Of a stretch of 64,000 nt of DNA, positions 42,935 through 54,525 are shown piece after piece. How positions within the stretch are numbered: the stretch's first letter is position 1; every line of letters begins with the position of its first letter. The notes under the pieces are model-generated. The model was not told the DNA's origin. It did no database searches and saw only the letters and a program-made list of their open reading frames with translations. The DNA lies in NCBI GenBank assembly GCA_011947345.1, contig JAAVTG010000981.1, positions 62,001-126,000 of the forward strand. Direction: 5' to 3'. The DNA comes from Phytophthora quininea (lineage: Eukaryota > Oomycota > Peronosporomycetes > Peronosporales > Peronosporaceae). A program made the translations under genes and the position numbers.

Positions 42935-45900
42935 TCAATATCGATCCTGGTTGCTAGGTGAATCAGGCTCGAGAAAGAGTCCTTGTTCTTTCAACAAGTC
43001 GAACACTTCTTTGCCTTCCAACATGCGTCGACTTGACACGGCTTCTCGCATCGCTTTCTTAAACGCAAGTACTCGGGTTTTCAGACTCGTCAGTTCTTGT
43101 TCCAGTGAATTCGAAGCTGCTTGCGTTGCTCCAGTTCTCGGTGCGTTGCGTACACATTTTCCGTCACGCCGTACAGCTTCCGACGCACTGTATACTGGTT
43201 TCCAATGATCTCGTCGGCATTCGACCAGACTGGAGCGCACTCGCGCTTCAGTTTCCGTACAGCTCGCTCTTCCAGCTCGCGATGAGCTTCCCACTTGTCC
43301 TTTAGCTTTGTCAAAATCTCCTTTTCGCGAGGTAGCTTCGCTCGACGGAAGAGCTCGTCCATTGGGTTTCGTCGTGCTTCGAGTCTCCCCAGCAACGATC
43401 GATCATATTGCTCTTTAGCTTTGAGAGCAGCCACAGCTTTGGTGATCTCAAACAATTTCCGAGCTTGACGAGTGCGATAGGCGTGTTGTAACAACGAGGC
43501 TGCATCGGTTCTCTCTTTGAACATTTGTTGATACGTTTTCCGTCCGAGATGACCACGATACATCCTTTGAATAAGTTGTGCTGCTTGAAGACACTGTCGT
43601 CTGCGTCGTTCATTGTCAAAGTAAATTCTTCCTCGCTGGCCACGAAGGACCCGTTGGATCTCTATAACCGCATGATTTTGGGCTTCTCGCTTGCGACTCA
43701 ATCGAAGTCTCTTCATCCACGCTTTCAGATACAGCTGAATTCGCTCAGCAGCGAGAAAGCGGCGCCACTTCTTCATCTTCAGCATTTTCCGTCGCACCAG
43801 GATACTTCTAATCCAATGTTGCATACAAAGTACTGCGCCTTTATGGATAAAGTGCCGTCGAAGAAGAGCTTGAGTGGCGTTCTGACCCTTGCGAGCGTAT
43901 TTGGCTCGACGAATCTTACGATACAACAAAGCTCGTCTGCGACCGAGTCTGCCTCGATAGCACCGCTGGATAGTCAAAGCACACTCGTCGTGGTGCTTCT
44001 CGACCGCTCGACGAGCAATCGCGCGGAGTTTCCTTACTACCTGGGCGTATCGGATCCTTTGTTGCGAGAGAATAATTTTGCTGCGTTGATACAGATACCC
44101 CTTTCGCGCTTTATGTCTCCGCCATTGCGTTTGTATCAACAGTGCCGACTTCGTGACTTGTTTTCGATACAACTGGACATATACGCGAGCCGTGTGGCCC
44201 CGATACACGCGTTGGATAGTCAACGCAGCAGCAGTCATTTCAATTCGCGTAGCAGACACGTGAATCATCGCCAATTTGCGTCTCCATACACTTTGAATTT
44301 TAATAGCTGCATCGCGGTAGAAGGCCAAGTATTTGGTCAAGTTTTTGCGTCGCTTGTACTTCCTCCACTGGCCTTGAATACTGCGGATTTTGTGGACCAG
44401 CCAGCGGGAACGTGCCTTAAATTCACGGTAATTAAGGTATCGTCGATACCATCTCCAGATCTTCCCACCAGCAAGAAGCTTCCGTTCGTAGATGCGCTGT
44501 TGGTATTCTTTTCGTCCGAGGTAGCCTTGATAAACACGTTGAATTTCTCTAGCGTTCACGTTGCGAATTCTCATCCGAACCACATAGTGAGGTCGATAAA
44601 CGCGCTGAATTCGACGGACTGCCAAATTGGATCGAAATTTCCACGTCCGCACTTGCCATCGCACCTTATTACCTCGAAAGTGAGCTTGTACAAAAGCAAT
44701 TTTGTCTTGACTGTCCTTCAGCGACAGCAAATGCAGGAATCGCCGCCACGCTAGGAAATCGCGGACACAGGTTTGAATTTTCTTGGCGGCTCGGTTCTCT
44801 CGAAGCAGTCGACGCTTTGTCAAGAAATCGATAGTAAATCTCTTTTCCGCCAATTGCGGAATTTGGCTTGCAAGACAACAGCAGCTTCGTACCGGTCGTG
44901 CACCAAGCGAAGTAGTTCAATGTGTGGCCTTGCGAGTGGTTCAAGAATCACTGTAGTCGCTCCTCCAGTAGCGATGCTCTTGATCGTCGAGGATGTGACC
45001 AGAGATTTCGTGAATGGGAGCAGAGAATCGTTGCAGAGCTTAATTGTCTTCTGGGATAGCCGATCACAGCCTTTTAAACGAAGCTCCTGGATCTGTTGAC
45101 ACCCAGTGCAAAGTGCAAGAAGACCACCGTCTGTAATGCGAACATTCCCAATGAGATCGAATATTTCTAACGGTATCTTGGTAAATGCCAGTGCTGTTAG
45201 TGATCGATCTGTTATCCCGCGTGTATTGGCGAGTATAAGCACTCGAAGTTGGAAACAGCACGAAGCAAGCGCCTCGACCGCAAAGTCTGTTATCTGAGAG
45301 CACTACAAGCAAAGTAAAGTTTATGTTAATGACAAGAACGAATGCTTTCTAACGTGATAAGCTCACCTTAGAAAGACTCATACTTTCGAGTTGTGGGCAG
45401 GCAGCAGCAAGCACGCTCACACCAGTATCACAGATGTTTGTTGCGTTCAAATCAATGCGCTTCAACGGATGCGTTGAATATTTTCCACTGGCTGGTGTTG
45501 GGAAGAGCTGCATGAAGCACGCGGGTGTCTCGAGGTCGTGCCTCTCTGCAATATCAAGTGACTGCAGCTTCCGACACATTTTACCGAGCAGCTTGAACGT
45601 TTGGATGGTTATCTTCCGACCGGACAACGACAATTTCGTTAACAGCGGACAGCCCTTGGCAATCTCCATGACGCCGTCGTCCGAGACTTTCCGCAAGCCT
45701 TTGAAGTCCAACTTCGTCAGGCTGCCACAATATTTCCCGACTACTGCCATACCAGCATCTCCAACGTTGATACAGTTCTTCAAATTCAGCGATACTAGTC
45801 GCGTGCGTGGCGTATCATCGTCGCTATCGTCATCTCTTGTTTGAGCTTTATTGTCTCCCTGAGAGAAGAGATTTCTAATCCCTTCGTCGGTGATAAGCGG

Positions 45901-46935
45901 ACAGTCTTCCATGTTGAGATATTCAAACACTGGCGAAGCGATCAAAGGCGCCATCAGCAGCAGAGCAAAGTCCGACAAAGTCTTGCAACGTGCGACACTG
46001 AGTCGCTTCAGTGAACCTCCGCAGCCTTTAACGATCCAACTAACAGCAGTCTCATCAATCCCAAGCCACTCAGACGCAAAACTTGGAGAGAACGAAGCAC
46101 TACGCTACTTTCAAACCCGAAGAAGGCCATATTGTCGACACTAAGGCAGTCATCCACAGCTAAATACTGCACTGCCGTGTCTTTGACGGTCGAATTTGCC
46201 AAATACGAGACTCCAGACGACGTGAGATTCTTACACTGGCGAACGTCGAGAGACCGGAGAGTGCAGTCGGGGGACGATCTCTTGGTGGTAGCTATCACTT
46301 GGAGAACGGCGTCTGTGACGCCTGGACAACCACGAACAGATAACGTGTGCAGTCGCTTGCAGCCCTTCCACACTTTGCTTAGCACAGCACTCGAGAAATG
46401 GTGGCAATCGTCGAGAATTAGTTCCTGCAGCAAGCTTAAATGCCGTCGGATCGTTGACAGTCCTCCATCCGTGAGAGCATGGCATCTATACAAAAAAGTA
46501 AGTACGATCCAGTAAAATGATGATGATGTGGTCACTTAGTGGCCAAACCTTGAAACGTTTAACTTGGTCAGGCATTTAAACTTGGCCAGGTGTGTCGTTC
46601 CGATGTCCGTGATGCGTGTGCCTTCCAATAGCATTTCTCGACACTTCATTATCGCATCTCCTAGATAGTACGAAAAACAAAAGGTAAGCAAATTATCTTT
46701 TATAACACAACGATTAATACGTTTGTACCTTTGGCGATAGAATGCGATGCCATTGTAGACAACCAGTCGTTGGAAACACTGGCGAAATTACAAAGGTCCA
46801 GTTCTTGTTTGATGATCGCACCTCGAGTATCCTACCAAGTGAAGTGGTCATGGGGTTAATGAATTGTGGTTACGATAGTAAGTTTGTACTTACCTGGCAG
46901 AACAGCTCGATCGGTGGCGCTGGTAACGCTTTCAT
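42935..46935 (-). CDS. F-box / leucine-rich-repeat / IQ-motif protein, about 1248 residues
   Basis: Exons 46935-46894, 46831-46729, 46660-46549, 46485-45367 and 45302-42935; introns of 62, 68, 63 and 64 bp. The N-terminus reads as an F-box (LPAPPIELFCQ then DLCNFASVSNDWLS). Then about 500 residues of cysteine-containing LRRs of the AMN1/FBXL type (LHTLSVRGCPGVTDAVLQ). Then 14-15 IQ motifs (IQRVYRGHTAR, IQRMYRGHLGR) and a C-terminal coiled coil. F-box/LRR proteins select substrates for SCF ubiquitin ligases; IQ motifs bind calmodulin. Frames break at the C run 46060-46062, T run 44843-44846 and TT at 43110-43111. One added base at each gives 3747 bp, 1249 codons. Confidence 0.85.
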
Positions 46936-46981
46936 ATTATCTGAACAGTGCCGCGTTGCTCGTTGCATCTGTCCAAACCGC

Positions 46982-47140
46982 TTATATTTCGTTCAAAGCG
47001 ACACGGAAAGATTTTGCAATTGAACGCACACGCTCTACGAGATTTTGGGACAGTTGCGCTGCTGTCCGGCGCTCGTGTTGAACCCGAAGGAGTTCCATTC
47101 GGACCCGCAGAGCTTCAGCTTGTCGATCTTTTGCGCTCAT
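46982..47140 (-). CDS. small helical ORF just upstream of the F-box gene
   Basis: 52 residues from ATG 47140 (MSAKDRQAEALRVRMELLRV...), charged and helix-prone, stop 46 bp before the F-box gene start. It has the codon look of a real protein, but could be an upstream ORF, a first exon of the F-box gene joined by an unseen splice, or a separate small protein. Not recognised. Confidence 0.4.
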   Translation of the reverse strand: MSAKDRQAEALRVRMELLRVQHERRTAAQLSQNLVERVRSIAKSFRVALNEI

Positions 47141-47375
47141 GAAGGCACGACTCTCTGCGAAATTGCCTGTCCGCTGAAGTTGTAAAATAGCACGTGGCGT
47201 TTTGTTCTACGTGGACATCGTCCTGCTGTGACTTTTAAAGTCATGCACGTGGAGCACATGTATTTGGTTATGAGTCGCTGATGCAGCAAGTCTCTCTTGA
47301 GAAGGTGCTAGTATCCTGTATCGCGCCACCGAAGGAAACGCACACTTTCCAAATTGCGTTGGACTCGTTGCACCC

Positions 47376-47804
47376 ATGTGTATTTCCTTCTCGTTGATTG
47401 TAGTGACGCTGTTTGTCACTGTCTGCAAGACCACAGAGGCCAAGCACACTGCGATCTCAAGTCCCCGTCGGGTTTCCTTGAGCCCGTCGATCCCCACAAG
47501 AGACTACTGCGTACGTACAATGGATGAAGACGAAGAGTGAGGGATTTTCGACGGCCTCAAGAATCTCAAAGGCATCGCTACAAGCAAAACGGTGGCTACG
47601 AGACCCCCACACACACCAAACGCCAAGCAACTCGAGATGATGACATACCGCGATGACATTGCCTACTCGTTCTTCAATATCTGGTTCGCCAAGAACGCGC
47701 CTCTAGCTACGGGGACCAAACTCGTGAAGGTTAACGAAAATCCAGCCAACGTGAACATTGTAGAGAATTTCATGCGTTCAAGACCGTCGCCCAGGACGGA
47801 CTGA
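47376..47804 (+). pseudogene. broken effector E6 (nonsense codon at the EER position)
   Basis: A signal-peptide-like start (MCISFSLIVVTLFVTVCK) and a C-terminal region with KQLEMMTYRDDIAYSFF share one frame, but a TGA at 47538-47540 follows DEDEE, where the third residue of EER would be. An RLLR-coding run is present at 47501-47512 in the +1 frame. Paralogue of E7 downstream. Presumably non-functional unless base calls are wrong. Confidence 0.65.
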
Positions 47805-48091
47805 AGAAGACATAAATGAAGACAGAGTAAAGTCAAGGACTACAGTTGGTACAAGATCGTTGAATGAATCTTTATACAGTACCGATATACAATTCTCTAA
47901 CATATTATGTTTTCGTTCGTGGAATAATCACCAGCTCCGAAAATGTCATCGCGTGGATCATCTGGAAGGAAGTTGAGTTTACGACTATCGTGAGGAGAGT
48001 ATTCAAGACGGTACTTGTGTTATTGCTAGGAACTTCACTTTGCAACTTGCCCAGACTCCCTCAAGTGACCATCATCTATCAACTGCCAGTC

Positions 48092-48488
48092 ATGCGTACT
48101 TTCATCCTCCTCCTCGTGACGGCTCTCCTCGTCAATGTTGCGGCGGCGACGGAATCTAGCACTCCCTTACCGCCGACTTCTTTTGAACCGACTTATCCCC
48201 CAACAGACTTCTGCGTTCGTCCAACGGTCAAAACGAGGAGAGAGGGTTCTCGACGGCCTCGCGAAGCTTGGCGGCGTGGTCAAAGCCAAAAAGGCACCGA
48301 AAATCCCCACCCCGGATGCCAAGCAGCTCGAGATGATGTCGTACCGAGATGATGTCGCGTTCCCGTTTTTCAAGATTTGGATCAACAACAACTTGCCACT
48401 GGCAACGGTGATGGGTCTCATCAAAGCGAACAACAAAATTCTAGAGAGTTACACTCGCTACAAGGTCGTTGCCAAGGGTGGTCTCTAA
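48092..48488 (+). pseudogene. broken effector E7 (three parts in three frames)
   Basis: Signal peptide MRTFILLLVTALLVNVAAA in one frame; RLLR (48205-48216) and EER (48235-48243) in a second; C-terminal domain with KQLEMMSYRDDVAFPFF in a third, ending at 48488. Two frameshifts separate them. The order is that of an RXLR effector, so an ancestral or base-call-corrupted effector is likely. Tandem with E6. Confidence 0.7.
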
Positions 48489-48698
48489 ACAAACAAAGAC
48501 GAGATAATAGGCTACAGTGTACATGTACAAAGTGTGCCAACAATGCCCGCGTTTTGTAGTGATCACGAGCAACCGGTGAACACATCCGTGTTTTCTGCGA
48601 GACCATCATCTCGATCTTGCCTGCAGTTGTCTTTCTCGCGTTTGTCGACTTCCTGTCAATCTTCGGCAATTACAACCCAACGCCCAAGAAGAACAGTC

Positions 48699-49288
48699 AT
48701 GCGTCGTTGTCTGACTTTGTTGCTGACTGTGATGATTTTCGTCACAGTCGTCTGTGCACGTTCAACTGCTACAGAGAGCAATCAATTCGAGACCGTCACC
48801 ACCGCCACTGACGGCACCGAAGAAAGAGGGGTCGTCAACAACGCTGCGTTGCGATTAAAACTCACACCTTGATCGAAGAGGACATATCCATCCATGGTGA
48901 TGGAGCAGTTGGTGGCTAGGAAGGTGCCTCTCGATGTCGAGACCATGTTCGCGTGGCTCAAGTACGTACTCAAACTCCGAGCGGTCAAAGGAGAAAGTAA
49001 ACAAATCTACGCTTCCAACTCCGTCATTTTCGGTACGTTTATCGAGAAGTTTCCCGAAGAACGCATCGCGTTGCTTCTGGTGTCAATGGCCAAGCAGTCC
49101 GACGAACTCGTGAGGCTTTCGAAACAACTTGAGCCATGGCTTTTGCGCCTTATGCAGGCACGTAAAGTGCCCCGAAGCTTTTGAAAGGGGTTTTGCGCGT
49201 GAAGACGAAGGGAAGAACGGCTGTTGAATTGAAGAATGACCCTGATTACTTGTTGTGGACAAGCTATCTACGTCTCGTAGAAGACTAG
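48699..49288 (+). pseudogene. broken effector E5 of the E1-E3 family
   Basis: Signal peptide MRRCLTLLLTVMIFVTVVCA and an EER (GTEERG), but the stretch that would hold RXLR is missing. TGA at 48870-48872 replaces the Trp codon of TPWS seen in E1. Beyond it the same frame continues with MFAWLKYVLKLRAVKGE and KFPEERIALLLVSM, then a frame change near 49180. At least two disabling changes. Confidence 0.75.
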
Positions 49289-49538
49289 TTACTAGCACGT
49301 GGCACTGCTTATCCCTGAGCAAATGCATGCGACTGTCTTACGCGATTGTACTGCTAGTATCTTTTGGTACTACACATTCCGTAATTGTTTATAGCTTTCG
49401 TTTTGGAGGAAATTTTGGACGTCTCGTGCGTGATAGCAAGTAACCGAACAAAACAATTGAAGAGAAAGTAGGCCACGAATCAACAATTAAAGCTTATGTG
49501 GTATTTCGTACTACGCATGTCGTAGTAGTAGCCACAGA

Positions 49539-51083
49539 CTAGAAGAGACACTCGAACCACTTGAAGGGCTTCTTGGCGTCGTTGAACCAGCCGTCGCTGG
49601 TCAGGAGTCCCGTGTCGGCGTGGTTTAATTCTGCTTTATAGAACCGATCGGTGTAGCTGTCCCCGAACAGGGACGCGTCCAGACCTTGAGAGCAGCTCTG
49701 GAACTCCACCATCCCGTCGTTCTCCGGCGACTTGTGCGGAAACGCTTTCCCACACATGATAAACCATCCGTAGTAGATGGACACCACGCCGGCGTAGTTG
49801 TTGCTACAGATCGCAGCAGTCACGTTCCCACTGTACGCCTCTTGAGCAGCTACGTACGCTGCGTTTAGTTCAGCCGAGGCGAACTTCTCGCCTTCGTACG
49901 TGAGAGCCAATCGAGACGGAGGAAGCGGACACTGACCCACCAAATCGAGAACATCTTTGACGAGCTCGCCGCCGTGGTCTCCGTCGCAAAACTCTTTCGC
50001 AGTGACTGCGACCATGCTGCCTTTCATCGGCGAGCTCAAAGCCACCCAAGACGTGCTCGCGTCAAAGCTGCATTTACCTTTCGCGAGCGCACCAGCCATG
50101 ACCGCTCCGGCCATCGAGTGGGTCACCACGATCGTGTCGTGGACGACCTTCGCGGTTTTATCGCTCGTCTCGCTCAACGACAGCGAGAAATCGCAAAACT
50201 TTTGCTGCAGCGTGTCGTCGGTCCAAGCTGAATCCATCGTGTTCAGATGAGCATACTTGACGGTCGAGCAGCATGGAGCGTGGTCGCCGATGGAGCCCAT
50301 TCTGGCGGTAGGTTCGTCTTGCAGCTCCGTCTCCTCCTTCGAGACGCCAATGCCGTGGAAGAAGACGCACGGTCGAGGTGTCGACTGACACTCGCAAGAG
50401 GACGCCGCGATGGCCATGTGCTCTTGCGCCTTCAGGTTCCGTGAGTTGGTCGTCGGGAATTCCCCACCGGTGAGTAGTGCGAGGGCAGTCGGTGTCAACG
50501 AGGTCGGCTTCACGACGGGAGAGCATGGAGAAGAATCCGTTGGTACTATAATGTCGACCGAGCTGTTGAGGAACTCGACTTTGATGGTCATATCACTCCC
50601 GAAAGCGGTGAAACCGGAGCGATCGGAAGCACAGACTGCAAACGTTGCTCCTTTGAAGGTGGTCTGGAACAGGTTTCCGCTGGTACAATCGACAATTTCA
50701 TCGCCTACCGAAGCGCTTGGAATAGGGACGACGTCGTTGAGTGCCGGCAAAATCGAATCCAATGATAATGTTGATGAAAGGCATCTCGCGGTCTTGTTAA
50801 CAGGGTCAGAAACACTAGTTTCCACCGTGTAGGAAATCCCACCGACGAGAAGATACTTGAACTGAGATTCTCTGGAAGTAAACGTGGCGACACCATTGTA
50901 TAGCAACTTGTTGTCTGTCGATTCAACTGGGTTGGCGAAGACGTCGAACTCGAGCTGGTCGTGAATTGCCATCGCCTTCCGCTTGAGCTCGACGTGGATT
51001 TTCAACGGTGGTGCGTTGATTGACGCAGTCGTCGACACCGACAAAACGAGGACAGCGATGATGACGAGCGTTGGGACTGGCAT
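49539..51083 (-). CDS. secreted lipase-like alpha/beta hydrolase
   Basis: Intronless, 514 residues. N-terminal signal peptide (MPVPTLVIIAVLVLSVSTTAS). An all-beta-looking N-terminal half is followed by a hydrolase region: FFHGIG (possible oxyanion segment), VTHSMAGAV with the presumed nucleophile Ser, NDGMVEF with an acidic residue and ELNHADTG with a His, in the order expected for a Ser-Asp-His triad. The elbow reads THSMA rather than GxSxG, so activity is uncertain. Many cysteines suit an extracellular protein. Substrate unknown. An initiator-like sequence (CTTCATTCTCAAACTG) directly precedes the ATG. Confidence 0.8.
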   Translation of the reverse strand: MPVPTLVIIAVLVLSVSTTASINAPPLKIHVELKRKAMAIHDQLEFDVFANPVESTDNKLLYNGVATFTSRESQFKYLLVGGISYTVETSVSDPVNKTARCLSSTLSLDSILPALNDVVPIPSASVGDEIVDCTSGNLFQTTFKGATFAVCASDRSGFTAFGSDMTIKVEFLNSSVDIIVPTDSSPCSPVVKPTSLTPTALALLTGGEFPTTNSRNLKAQEHMAIAASSCECQSTPRPCVFFHGIGVSKEETELQDEPTARMGSIGDHAPCCSTVKYAHLNTMDSAWTDDTLQQKFCDFSLSLSETSDKTAKVVHDTIVVTHSMAGAVMAGALAKGKCSFDASTSWVALSSPMKGSMVAVTAKEFCDGDHGGELVKDVLDLVGQCPLPPSRLALTYEGEKFASAELNAAYVAAQEAYSGNVTAAICSNNYAGVVSIYYGWFIMCGKAFPHKSPENDGMVEFQSCSQGLDASLFGDSYTDRFYKAELNHADTGLLTSDGWFNDAKKPFKWFECLF

Positions 51084-51560
51084 GGCAGTTTGAGAATGAA
51101 GCGGACGACACTGAATCGAGTCGAGTCGAAGGGTGAGCAGGTGTAGCGATGTTTATGCCCTCTGCACAGAGGATTGTCGACATACCAGTACGTGGATCGA
51201 TGCACAGTAACATGCTGGAGACCGGGACTGGGGGCTTCATTTATGGGGAAAGTTGCCGCACGAGCACCAATTTGAACTCGTTGCCGCTGAATCAGCCATT
51301 GCGCTGCATACACCTCGCCGTACACTTGATGGTCTCGAGAACTTCTTCGCCAGACGAGTTGTACAGATGGCCAGTAGCTGCTGATGGGACGCTCGCTTGC
51401 GGGACGCAGCCACCAAACGCCGCCTCACGATTTGCGTCGAGTATTCACAGAGCTCTCAGGTAAGGACGCCCAACCTCCAGTCGCTATTTCTTGGAGGAGG
51501 GCGAGTCACTCCATCGGAAGACGTTTCTTGCCTCGACGCCGGACGTGGGGAACGGCCCAA
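51084..51560. other. no gene seen
   Basis: Promoter side of the hydrolase gene and flank of the foldback element; short ORFs only. Confidence 0.4.
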
Positions 51561-53230
51561 ATCTGGAACATGATCACGGCATGACACGGCTCCCGTGGCA
51601 TCACAGCAGACAAGCTTCGGCATGCAGGGAATGGCTGGTGGTGAGGCAATTCATCGCTCTGCTGTGCCAGGCCCCGTTTGCCTTTGGGGAGGCCTCTGTA
51701 AGGGTTCTTTGAGTCGGAATTGGCATCGAATTTTCCGCTTGGAGGGGGACCCGAAACGGCGCGATCGGTCGGCTGCTGGTAACGACTGGGCTTCCGTTGC
51801 CTTTGGCTGCTCACGGGCGGTGCGGCCCTCGCGTTGTGGAGCCGTGCAACGAGGTTCGCATGGCACGTCAGCGCTGCGTGTCGAGTTGGAACGGCCGTGG
51901 ACCAGCGAAATGCAGAGCCGTTGGGGGCGGTGGGGGCGAGTTCGAGACACTTTCACTGCGGTGGTCTGCGTGGGGGAGTGTGACGATTGCACTGGTGGAG
52001 TGACACGAGACCGTCGGGTGGTGAGGTCGAGGGCGAGGTCGAGGCGTGAAAGGCAACGCTATGTCGGTGCTGTCCGAAAAGATGTTGTATCCGGATAAGT
52101 TGAGGTTGTCCGGATAAACTATCACCATTTTTTAAGAGTCAATGTTTGTTAAATTATTTAACTTTTCCTCGACACTTGTTGGGTAGCTGTGCGCACTGGA
52201 AGAAAGAGCAGTGTGTCTTGTACGTGTAGAGGACCATCATGCCAAATTGGAGTGGCGCGACCGACTAGGAGACGAGGATTTGGATATCGATCAGTCAGAC
52301 ATTCATCGAGCAACGGCCGTTGGCAGCACAATCTAACGTGCCAAGTTAACCACAATAGCAAAGAGAATTTCACATTCTTATTAAAGAATGCCAGCATTCT
52401 AGCCACAAGAACAGAAAGTGTTGGCGCCTTCTTCGTCGAGAACTTGCTTCTCGACGCAGAATATAAACTCGAGCTTCTTTTTCGGATGGGCCTGGAGCGG
52501 CACGTCAGCAGACGCGAAACAGTCTTTGCTGACGTTTTGGACTAGGATTGACAATAAAGGCCAGCTGCGTTTACCAGCCGAACGAAGCAATCAATGGTTG
52601 TAGACTTGCGCTTGCCGAAAGGACCATTGCACTCTTCGAGCACTTATCCGGACAACCTCAACTTATCCGGATACAACATCTTTTCGGACAGCACCGACAT
52701 AGCGTTGCCTTTCACGCCTCGACCTCGCCCTCGACCTCACCACCCGACGGTCTCGTGTCACTCCACCAGTGCAATCGTCACACTCCCCCGCAGACCACCG
52801 CAGTGAAAGTGTCTCGAACTCGCCCCCACCGCCCCCAACGGCTCTGCATTTCGCTGGTCCACGGCCGTTCCAACTCGACACGCAGCGCTGACGTGCCATG
52901 CGAACCTCGTTGCACGGCTCCACAACGCGAGGGCCGCACCGCCCGTGAGCAACCAAAGGCAACGGAAGCCCAGTCGTTACCAGCAGCCGACCGATCGCGC
53001 CGTTTCGGGTCCCCCTCCAAGCGGAAAATTCGATGCCAATTCCGACTCAAAGAACCCTTACAGAGGCCTCCCCCAAAGGCGAACGGGGCCCAGCAGCGCT
53101 GCGATACATTGCGCTGCCTCGCCTCCAGTCGGCGGTCCCGCGTTCATGTCTGCCGGAGCTTGTCTGCCATCGTCTCAAGGGGGAATCGAAATCACCACCA
53201 CAGGCAAGATCCCGGGGCGTGTTGCGTGCG
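51560..53230. mobile_element. foldback-type element with long imperfect inverted repeats
   Basis: 51665-52117 and 52644-53090 are strongly similar inverted repeats (about 450 bp) around a 526-bp centre. Weaker similarity extends outward to about 51560 and 53230 (shared CAAATCTGGAAC and GCAGACAAGCT). The inner ends carry the palindrome-like pair TTATCCGGA/TCCGGATAA. No transposase is encoded, so it is non-autonomous if mobile. Ends are approximate and no target duplication was identified. Confidence 0.7.
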
Positions 53231-53723
53231 CGTTCCAGATTTGAGCCTGATTTGCACCGTTGACGGCGCCAAGTTTTGCTCCGTTCTCCGAGAAGCAGGC
53301 TGGCGGCCAGCTCCCAGTCTATGCAAGTGCTTTCTGATCGACGGTGATCAGCAGCGACAATATCCGCGCGAAAAACTTCAAGCACATCAACTTGGCATGG
53401 GCTGCTTTCGCCCGCTCGAACGCCAACGCAGGGCGCGACGCATAACGTCTTGAGCACGTGCGCAGAGCCTGTCGCCAAACACCAACCAGCACTGGCCTGC
53501 CCATCGAAAACACACCACGCAAGCTCCGCCAGGCACACAAAATTGGTTGGTGAGTCCATTGCCAGGGTGGGACTGCTCGAATTTGGCGCCGCAGGGCTCG
53601 TCTGCGCGTCGCCTCGTCGGCAGTGCGACACGGCCGCCATCTTAGCGGAGCCGCCGCCGACTTGCTGCCATTCTCGCATTCGCTCGCTCACCACCACCCC
53701 ACCACCGCTCACCACCACCGGCG

Positions 53724-54394
53724 ATGCCGTACGAAAGCTTCAAGAGCTCGCTGCACGTGTCGATCCGAGGACTCGTGCAGGACCGCAAGACCGGCACCTG
53801 GCGCTACCTGCTGCAGGTGACGCGCCGCATGCAGGACGACGCCTTCACCACCACCGTCGAGCACGCGCCGTCCAAACTCGCCACCCGACCGTGCACCACC
53901 CAGTCGTACGCGATCCGCCGCAGCTTCGACGACTTCAAAAAGCTGCACCAAGCAGTGGCGCCGCTCATGACCAAAGGCGGCAAATCTTCTCTGCCCAAGC
54001 TGCCCAACGAGAGTCTCCTCACCTTCTTCGTGGGGAGACGCAGACGGCGCTGCAAAAGAAGCGGCTGGCGCTTGAGCGGGTGCTGGCAGCTATTGAGAGC
54101 CACCCCGCAGCCAGTGACGCACCCGAGTACATGGAGTTCCTGGCCAACATGAACTCGTACGACCGAGTGACCAAAGCGCCACTGTCGCCGAGCATCAGCA
54201 GTCGCAGTAGCTTCAGCTGCTACAGTGAAGACGGCGCCATGGAGAACCCCAATGTTCTGACGACGTCTCGGTCCACGATGGCTCTGCGAAGGGCCTACTT
54301 CCAACACGACACGGCTCTGTGGAGATCCATGGACGACATCGAAGTGTCGGCCCGAGAGACGCACCTGCCCTTCTCGCACTTCAGCATGACCTGA
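53724..54394 (+). CDS. PX-domain protein 1
   Basis: Phox-homology domain protein, expected to bind phosphoinositides (usually PI3P) on endosomal membranes. Starts MPYESFKSSLHVSI. The PX signature RRSFDDFKKLHQAV carries the lipid-contacting Arg. The region after the domain is Ser-rich. One base is missing in the G run at 54032-54035; adding it joins the N-terminal frame (to FVG) to the frame continuing ETQTALQKKRLALERVL, giving 672 bp and 223 residues. Paralogue of PX protein 2 at 62848-63372. Convergent with the kinase gene downstream. Confidence 0.82.
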
Positions 54395-54525
54395 AGAAGC
54401 CCGCCCAAGTGATTTAAGTGTGCATGTACAAAGTTAATAGGGAGACGGATAGAAGATGAAGAACTCACCACCACCACGCAGAGCTCCGATATCCGACTGT
54501 AATTTATGAAGATTTTATTCCTCCA

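Noticed and set aside
43525..44754. 409-codon plus-strand open frame
   Set aside because: Antisense to the IQ-motif exon of the F-box gene, whose minus-strand frame has clear IQ repeats and continues in frame with the LRR exon.
52548..53453. 301-codon plus-strand ORF
   Set aside because: Runs across the right inverted repeat of the foldback element; the matching left arm is also open on the opposite strand, so the openness reflects repeat composition.
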